The translations under genes and the position numbers were made by a program. Positions 27,094 through 33,409 of a stretch of 33,409 nt of DNA are shown here, piece by piece. This DNA is from Chara braunii (lineage: Eukaryota > Streptophyta > Charophyceae > Charales > Characeae), in assembly GCA_003427395.1 (NCBI GenBank), contig BFEA01000223.1:453936-487344 (forward strand). Reading direction: 5' to 3'. Within the stretch, counting starts at the first letter, position 1, and each line of letters begins with the position of its first letter. The notes under the pieces were generated by a model, which was not told where the DNA came from, did no database searches, and saw nothing but the letters and a program-made list of their open reading frames with translations.

Positions 27094-29043
27094 CGTGGGT
27101 TTGGCATGTGTTTGGGTTACTAGTGGGCGTGGGTTTGGCATGGGTTTGGCGTGGGTTTGGCGTGGGTTTCCAAACCCATGCCCACTAGTAACCCAAACCC
27201 ACGCCAAACCCACGCCAAACCCACGCCAAACCCACATTAAACCCACGCCAACTAGTGGGCTTGGGTTTGGCGTGGGTTTGGCGGCGGTTTGCCTTGGGTT
27301 TGGGTTACCGGTGGGCGTGGGTTTGGAAACCCACGCCCACGCCAAACCCACTCTAAACCCATGCCGAACACACGCCAAACCTACGCCAAACCCACGCTAA
27401 GCTTACGCCCAACCCACGCTAAAACCACACCAAACCCACGGCCACTAGTAACCCAAACCCACTCCAAACCCACACCAAACTTATGCCAAGCCCACGCCAA
27501 ACCCACGCCAAACCCACGCCAAACCCACGCCAAACCCACGCCCACTTGTAACCCAAACCCACGCCAAACCCACGCCAAACCCGCTCCATACCCACGACCA
27601 CTAGTAACCGAAACCCACTTTAAACCCACGCCAAACCCACGCAAAAACCACTCCAAACCCACGGCCACTAGTAAACCAAACCCACGGCAAACCCACGCCA
27701 AACCCATGCCAAACCCACTCCCAATAGTAACCCAAACCCATGCCAAACCCACACCAACTAGTGGGCGTGGGTTTGGGTTACTAGGGGGCATGGATTTGGC
27801 GTGGGTTTGGCGTGGGTTTGGCGTGGGTTTCCAAACCCACACCCACTAGTAACGCCAAACCCACGCCAAACCCACACCAAACCCACGCCCACTAGTAACC
27901 CAAACCCCCGCCAAACCCACGCCCACTAGTTGGTGTGGGTTTGGCGTGGGTTTGGGTTACTAGTGGGCGTGTGTTTGGCGTGGGTTTGGCCTGGGTTTGG
28001 ATTACTAGTGGGCGTGGACTTGGCGTGGGTTTGGCGTGGGTTTGGCGTGGGTTTGGGTTACTAGTGGGCGTGGGCTTGGCGTGGGTTTGGCGTGGGATTG
28101 GCGTGGGTTTGGGTNGCGTGGGATTGGCGTGGGTTTGGGTTACTAGTGGGCGCCAAACCCACGCCAAACCCACGCCCACTAGTAACCCAAACCCACGCCA
28201 AACCCACGTCAAACCCACGCCAAACCCACGCCAAACCCACGCCAAACCCACGCCAACTAGTGGGCGTGGGTTTGGGTTACTCATGGGCGTGGGTTTGGCG
28301 TGGGTTTGGCGTGGGTTTGGCGTGGGTTTGGCGTGGGTTTGGCGTGGATTTAGCATGGGTTTGGCGTGGGTTTGGCATGGGTTTTGCGTGGGCGTGGGTT
28401 TGGCACGGGTTTGTGGGGGTGGGTTTGTCGTGGGTTTGGTGTAGGTTTGGCGTGGGTTTGGCGTGGGTTTGGCGTGGGTTTGGGTTACTATTGGAGTGGG
28501 ATTGGCGTGGGTTTAGCGTGGGTTTCCAAACCCACACCCACGCCCACTAGTAACCCAAACCCACGCCAAACCCACACCCACGCCCACTAGTAACCCAGAC
28601 CCACGCCAAACCCACACCCACGCCCACCAGTAACCCAAACCCACACCCACGCCCATAAGTAACCCAGACCCACACCAAACCCACACCAACCCTACGCCAA
28701 ACCCACGCCAAACCCACGCCAAACCCACACCAGACCCATGGCCACTTGTAACCCAAACCCACGCCAAAGCCACACCAAACCCACGCCCACTAGTAACCCA
28801 AACCCACACCAAACCTACGCCCACTAGTAACCCAAACCCACACCAAACCCACGCCAAACCCACGCGAAACCCTCGCCAAACCCATGCCCACTAGTAACCC
28901 AAACCCAAGCGAAACCCACGCCAAACCCACACCAAACCCACGCCTACGAGTAACCCAAACCCACGTCCATTAGTAACCCAAACCCATGCCCATTAGTGGC
29001 CGTGGGTCACGGTTTGGCGAGGGTTTGGCGTGGGTTCGGCGTG
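27092..29043. repeat. Strand-alternating 11-bp minisatellite
   Basis: About 1.95 kb of GTGGGTTTGGC units (11 bp, with GGTTACTAGTGGGC variants) switches many times between this strand and its complement GCCAAACCCAC. Switches are visible near 27172, 27254, 27325, 27758, 27832, 27929, 28151, 28258, 28525 and 28996. Two junction types recur: GTGGGTTTCCAAACCCAC-like (27160s, 27325, 27832, 28525) and CCAACTAGTGGG/CCACTAGTTGG-like. Both are near-perfect palindromes. As 33 is a multiple of both 11 and 3, long open frames of Lys-Pro-Thr or Trp-Val-Gly repeats arise on both strands; these are artefacts. One N at 28115 marks an unresolved base or collapsed gap. Confidence 0.95.
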
Positions 29044-29307
29044 GGTTAGGCTCATAAGGCATACCTGAATTCAAGTCAAATTCTCTCTGTCAAGAATATC
29101 AATCTCCTTCTCCGGTCCAGTGTGGTACCTCACACAAGGAAGAAATAAGATACAGTTAGCAGTTGTGATTCTGAAGAGAATCAAGACTGAATGAGAATAA
29201 TAAAATTAATATGAAGCTCATAAAATTGTCAACAATTCTCAGATCCTAATCAAAAGCTCAAAGCTGCTTGCTGACCCAGGTTCGTTCCGGACACGAAAAG
29301 TTTTCAT
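29044..29307 (-). mobile_element. Leader remnant of a minus-strand LTR element
   Basis: On the minus strand this is what follows the primer-binding site at 29308-29326. No Gag ORF is visible before the minisatellite interrupts at 29043. The word AGAGAATCAAGACTGA at about 29176 recurs at about 29670. Confidence 0.45.
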
Positions 29308-29326
29308 ATCCCCGGCAACGGCGCTA
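29308..29326 (-). other. tRNA-Asp primer-binding site, minus strand
   Basis: The plus strand reads ATCCCCGGCAACGGCGCTA, the 3' end of plant tRNA-Asp with one change. The minus strand therefore reads TAGCGCCGTTGCCGGGGAT, a primer-binding site with one G-to-A difference. Four bases upstream on the minus strand the probable LTR ends in GTGCGACA, the same octamer as the element at 16255. Confidence 0.8.
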
Positions 29327-29330
29327 TTTT

Positions 29331-30427
29331 TGTCGCACTTTTCCCAGTGAGGCCACTTTGGGCGACCGGAAAACCAACAGGCTGTCACGCAGAATTTTAT
29401 ATGAGATTGCAATAAATAAAGTAAATTAATTAGAGCAAATCCCTTCTTGATGTGTGCATCCGACTTCGAGCAAGACCCTTCAATTACGGTCTTCACCGGT
29501 CCCCGGTCTTATGAATCTTTTATTTTGATTCGAAATAGCGATGATGATGCAAGTAATAAATTAAAGTTAAACTGAATAGGCCATGTATGTGCGAATTTGT
29601 CAATTTAGAGGTTGAGAACTGTGACATGATCAGCAAAAAACACAATCATCAAGCAATGGTAGAAGAGAGAATCAAGACTGACTGACTCAAAGCAAAGACA
29701 AGATGAATGAGGGAAAAGTGAGAGCTCGTATCATCTCAAGAGTACAATGACAAGGACATGATCAGTGCTCAGTGTCTCTGCTCTCACTCTCCCCTCTCAC
29801 TTTCAACCTCAGTCCCGATCTCTCAAAGCATTTGACACCACATCCAAGTACATCTTGAGAAGGTCTGCTCGATATGTATCTGATGACTGTACTCAAATCT
29901 TGATTATATTCTTCTCAATATGTATGTCATACCCGATAAGTTTTTGCCTTGAGTCTGCTGCGCTCAAATGCTCGTTGATTTTGAAGTTGCTCACTTGTCA
30001 TCTGATCAGTCTTGATGAGCACTGATGTCACTAAAAGCATTTACTGTGACCTGATAATATTTAATTTATTTTCTGCTCTTCCAATTGTGAAGCTAGTTGA
30101 GTGTATAGCTCGACTGCCCGTTTGGCTACTTATTGGTGGATATGTAACCCTTGTACGGCAATCTGCCAGCTAGACCAGAAATAACTTGTATTTATCACGA
30201 GGTTGAATCAGGCAAGCTTTCTCTTTCTCTTTTGAAAACTCTCTAGGCGTTCATCTCCATGGAGTATCAATAGCAAGTAACTAGCCGACCCCCGGGAGTG
30301 TCCCTGATGGTTGACACAGAGGATTGCTTGCAGCAACTGACTGGCTGCACAACCCGATAACTCTTTGTAATTGATGATAACTTATTACCGCGTTTCTTTT
30401 GCTTGGTTGTATTTCACTCATTTGCAG
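29331..30427 (-). mobile_element. LTR edge of a second retrotransposon, far end unresolved; then AT-rich DNA
   Basis: TGTCGCAC at 29331-29338 is the reverse complement of GTGCGACA, the 3' end of a minus-strand LTR. The LTR extends rightwards for an unknown distance; without a second copy its start cannot be placed. The stretch to 30427 is otherwise AT-rich with no recognised gene. The last 60 bases carry a pyrimidine-rich acceptor-like sequence. Confidence 0.5.
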
Positions 30428-30633
30428 ACTGGCCAGTTACTGTATACACCTTAAGTGCATGTTATCCACTGCAGCCGCCTGCTGTTCACTACTCCCGTCC
30501 AATCTCAGCAGATCTTCTCATTCAACCCACGATCAAACAAAGCAAGAGGCTGTCAGCCCTCTTCCTTATGCATGGAGAGTATTTCCCACACTTTTTCTCG
30601 TGCTTGATGTTGGATATGCTGAAAGCAGTGGAG
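30428..30633 (+). CDS. Candidate host-gene exon, unknown protein
   Basis: TTGTATTTCACTCATTTGCAG (acceptor, ends 30427) and GTGGAG|GTAACAAG (donor after 30633) bracket 206 bases that are open in one frame, entered after two bases and left at a codon boundary. The peptide has a natural composition (for example HYSRPISADLLIQPTIKQ, and LFLMHGEYFPHFFSCLML near the end). I recognise no domain. The next candidate exon at 31552 starts in the same phase. It may be a partial gene or a relic. Confidence 0.45.
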
Positions 30634-30699
30634 GTAACAAGAGCAGATAAAGTTTTCCGAACTCTTCCTAAGGGCGGGTAGAATGCATCAGATCTGAGT

Positions 30700-31260
30700 C
30701 TGTGTATGACGCATTTGATCTCTCAACTTCTCCCGTCTCGATTCGCTTCGTTTGGACAACGCGCAAACCCTTTGTAACCCTCGCGGTCCCACTCTCAGAC
30801 TTCTCTTCCTCACATCATTGAGTCTGGTCTGTTCCAATCTGGTCTGAGTTGGTCTGAGCAGTAGTCTGTCTGTTATGTTGCAGTCTGGTCTGATCTGGGT
30901 TAGTCTGTTCTGGTGTGAGTCTGTTCTCATCTGTAGCCTGAGTCTGGTCTCGTCTGTGTCTGGTCCGGACTGGTATGAGTTGATGTCTTTTCTGTTATGA
31001 ACCGGCTTTCCCTGGGTCAAGTCCGGTCTTGTATGAGTCCGGTCTGATATAGTCCGACCCTGTTTAGTCTAGTCTGAGTTGAGCCTGGCCCGGTGCGATC
31101 TGATCCGGTCTGATCTGACCCGGTCCGATTCTAGTCTGAGTCTAGCTTCATCCGGCCAGGCCTGAGTCTGGTTTCATCTGGATTGCTTGGTCTCATCTGG
31201 TTTGCCCAGAGTCTGGTCTCATCTGGTCTGCTCAGGGCCTGCGTCTGGTCTTAGCCCGTT
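30700..31260. repeat. Degenerate GTCTGGTCTGAT minisatellite
   Basis: From about 30790 to 31260 words of the GAGTCTGGTCTGATCTG family recur every 10-20 bases with many changes, all in one orientation. It lies inside the intron implied by the exons at 30428 and 31552. Confidence 0.8.
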
Positions 31261-31551
31261 CTCAGTGCCCGATATGTGTTCTTGCCCAAAGTGACACTCT
31301 GGTTACTGCTCAGAACCGTACACGTGTTTATGCCTTCCTCGGTGCTTGAAACATGGATTCAATCTGAGTTCGGAGTCTGAACTCAATCAGAACGAGAGTT
31401 TGGCTACCGTATATGCTTAACTCCGATCAGAAAATTGACCCATTACACAATCTGTTGAATTCGGCTCAGCAAACTACTGAACAAGGTCTGCTGAGTTCGT
31501 TCAGTTGAGAAGAGTCCAGTTGAATTTGAGCTCTTAAGTTTTGTGGAACAG

Positions 31552-31734
31552 AGTCCGTTAAGATTAGCTAACATTCCCATCATGAGGCTGAATAGTGGCA
31601 ACTACTGGGATTTTGTATCACAACAAAGTACAGTGCTCAAGCAGTTGAGTTCCCTTGACCTGACTCCCAACCCCACATTAGAAACAAATGCCTCCGTCTT
31701 TATAAACTTCAATGCCAACCTCTCGTGCTCATGA
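31552..31734 (+). CDS. Candidate second exon, unknown protein
   Basis: TTAAGTTTTGTGGAACAG is an acceptor-like sequence ending at 31551. The frame then stays open for 60 codons to TGA 31732-31734, in phase with the exon ending at 30633. The composition is protein-like (…RLNSGNYWDFVSQQSTVLK…). No family is recognised. It could equally be a decayed coding fragment. Confidence 0.35.
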   Translation, partial: SPLRLANIPIMRLNSGNYWDFVSQQSTVLKQLSSLDLTPNPTLETNASVFINFNANLSCS

Positions 31735-31940
31735 TGGGAGACTGTTTCTTCGAAGCAACATCCTCGGGGTTCGCGAAAATGGTTGGGGTCGTAATGCTGG
31801 ACTGGGAAAGGCAGCTTCCGGAGTTTCTGATAAACATAGTAGCAGAAACGGAATTTTCCTCGTTAGGGAGAGGAACGGTCGTAGAGTTTATACCAAAATC
31901 AGCATCGGGGTCGCCCCACTCCGTCGTCTCGCCATGCTAG
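31725..31940 (+). pseudogene. Possible coding fragment in shifted frames
   Basis: Immediately after the previous stop, two overlapping plus-strand frames are open to 31940 and 31948. The first has a protein-like composition (FAKMVGVVMLDWERQLPEF, GRGTVVEFIPKSA). A one-base shift near 31720-31730 would join it to the preceding candidate exon. Product unknown. Confidence 0.25.
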
Positions 31941-32053
31941 TTGACTAGCGAAGAACCCCTCTTTTGTCCTACCTTTCTCTCTTCTTACCTTTCCCTCATC
32001 TTCACTCAGATCTCCCTCTATGCCAAAAAAAAAAGAGGGGGGTAGCTCTTCAC

Positions 32054-32215
32054 TGACTCTGTTCGTATACAACACAGGGGTGCAGCTCTGCAGTGGCCCT
32101 ATTCGTATACAGCACGGGAGTGCAGCTAGTGTTGTCCCTGTTCGCATACAACACAGGGACGCAGCTTGCACAACCTCTTATTCAAATACTGCACAAGGTG
32201 CAATTTCGCTTCAAA
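32054..32215. repeat. 40-bp tandem repeat, four units
   Basis: The word TTCGTATACAACACAGGGGT and its variants start at about 32062, 32102, 32141 and 32181, followed each time by GCAGCT-like sequence. The fourth unit is most diverged. Confidence 0.85.
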
Positions 32216-32259
32216 CATAAAATAAAACATACCAATAATCATGCAGGTGATGGTGAGCA

Positions 32260-33110
32260 GCGTGCTGCTCTCACTCAGCGTTGTTCCCGCTTGCTGGTGG
32301 TCCCGTGATTGGGTGATCAGACAAGATCCCAATCACGGGATCTAACTAATTATTTTATTTCAAAATTACAGAAATATCAGAGTAATGAAAATGTTTCACC
32401 CAGCAAGCGGCGGGGAGCGCAACCTTCACTTAAGGCTGCTCCCGCATGTCGGTGGTCTCGTGATTAGGTGATCAGACGTGATCCCAATCACGGGATCTAA
32501 CTAATTATTTCATTTCAAAATTACAGAAATATCAAAGTAATGAAAATGCTTCACCCAGCAAATGGCGGTGAGCGCAGCCTTCACTTAGGGCTGCTCCCGC
32601 TTGCTGGTGGTCCCGTGATTGGGTGATCATACGTGATCCCAGTCACGGGATCCAACTAATTATTGGATTTCGAAATTACAAGGATATTGAAACTGCGCCG
32701 ACAGCAAGCGGTGACGAGCTCAACCTTTACTTAGGGCAGCTCCCGCTTGCTGGCCGTCCCGTGATTGGGTGATCAGCCATGATCCCAATCACGAGATTTT
32801 AGCAATTTATTAATTTAAAAATTACAAAATTAATTGAACTCCTTTGATCAACAAGCAGCGGCAAACTCAGCCTTCACTCAGGGCTGCCCCCGCTTGCTAG
32901 TTGTTCCATAGTTGGGTGATCTGTCGTGATCCCAATCACGGGATTTTAGTAATTTATTAATTTCGGAATTACGGAATGCTGAGACTGCTTGAACGAGCAA
33001 GTGGTGGCGAACTCAGCCTTCGCATAGGGCTGCTCCCGCTTGCTGGTTGTCCCGTGATTGGGCGATCATTCATTATCTCAATCATGAGATTTACTAATTA
33101 GTTAGTTTCG
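32260..33110. repeat. Satellite of about 150 bp, six units, two hairpins per unit
   Basis: CCCGTGATTGGG-type words lie at about 32302, 32457, 32612, 32758, 32905 and 33051, so the period is 155, 155, 146, 147 and 146. Hairpin 1 pairs CCCGTGATTGGG with CCCAATCACGGG around a 14-base loop that contains TGATCA. Hairpin 2 pairs CAGCAAGCGG with CCGCTTGCTG around AACCTTCACTTAGGG. Between them is AT-rich CTAACTAATTATTT…AAAATTACA. Both stems are mostly conserved while linkers vary. Confidence 0.92.
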
Positions 33111-33232
33111 AAATTACGTATGCAGTGTGCAGCCCTCTCACAGGGCGAGCCCTCAGTGATTGGCAATAATAAATAAATAAATAAATAAATAAATACCTTT
33201 TTTTTTTTTTTTTACAGCCAATCGGTGGACCA
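33111..33232. repeat. AAAT and poly-T simple repeats inside an inverted word
   Basis: (AAAT)n at 33168-33194 is followed by a poly-T run at 33199-33213. ATTGGC (33158-33163) and GCCAAT (33217-33222) bracket the run and can pair. Confidence 0.85.
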
Positions 33233-33409
33233 CTGCAGTCCTCTCTCAGTGCTCTCTCTCTCATACTCTCATGCAGCGCAAATATGCTCATGCAGTCTTT
33301 GTCTCTCTCTCACTCACTGCAGTCTCTCTCTCTCACTCACTCACTGCAGTCTCTCTCTCTCACTCACTCACTGCAATCTCTCTTTCTCACTCACTGCGGT
33401 CACTCTCTC
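33233..33409. repeat. CT-rich tandem repeat with CTGCAG words
   Basis: CTCTCTCTCACTCACTGCAG recurs with a spacing of about 25-37 bases to the end of the window, which cuts the array. No gene is visible. Confidence 0.85.

Noticed and set aside
27083-28863. Long ORFs of Lys-Pro-Thr-Pro-Asn or Trp-Val-Trp-Arg-Gly-Phe repeats on both strands
   Set aside because: They are translations of an 11-bp minisatellite that lacks stops in several frames; no protein is implied.
27092-29043. Telomere-like array
   Set aside because: GGGTTT words resemble telomeric repeats, but the unit is 11 bp with GGC and does not match TTTAGGG or TTAGGG, and it flips orientation.
32260-33110. CRISPR array
   Set aside because: Units are about 150 bp and similar throughout, without short repeats separated by unique spacers; the context is eukaryotic.

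Overview
The window looks like eukaryotic nuclear DNA from the green-plant lineage. There is no dense gene array, no operon and no ribosome-binding-site pattern. Instead there are long simple repeats, satellites, splice-like signals and decayed LTR retrotransposons whose primer-binding sites match the 3' end of plant tRNA-Asp. My impression, not proof, is a large repeat-rich charophyte-like genome (for example Chara); I cannot test this here.

Left part (1-13.2 kb). This is a mosaic of degenerate modules of about 100-350 bp, each present 2-6 times in the same orientation. They are punctuated by purine-rich GA tracts and nine ATT microsatellites, all ATT on the + strand. At the downstream edge of many purine tracts sits a minus-strand 5' splice-site-like sequence (CAG|GTAAG type). 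A few short open segments next to these sites may be exons of a minus-strand gene whose introns carry the duplicated modules. A 1.9-kb block at 2332-4242 recurs as a direct repeat at 25227-27093 and carries tRNA-like pol III boxes.

Centre (14-24.7 kb). A 4 x 164-bp GATA-rich tandem array is followed by the end of a probable LTR (…GTGCGACA, 16255), a tRNA-Asp primer-binding site (16258), a leader, and then the coding region of a Ty3/gypsy-type element. The order is a short basic/proline-rich ORF, two tandem paralogous ORFs of unknown function (the first intact, the second broken), Gag capsid, a Gly/Gln-rich segment with a CCHC knuckle, an acidic/basic linker, protease, reverse transcriptase, RNase H and a truncated integrase. 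It is dead: frameshifts, many in-frame stops, and substitutions at catalytic acids of RT, RNase H and integrase. The 3' end of pol and the 3' LTR are missing.

Right part (24.7-33.4 kb). A tRNA-Asp-like relic lies next to the second 1.9-kb repeat copy. That copy runs directly into about 1.95 kb of an 11-bp minisatellite that repeatedly switches strand. Next come the primer-binding site and LTR edge of a second tRNA-Asp-primed element on the minus strand, and two candidate plus-strand exons joined by a repeat-bearing intron. The window ends in 40-bp and roughly 150-bp satellites, the latter with two hairpins per unit, and CT-rich simple sequence. No complete, confidently identifiable host gene is visible.
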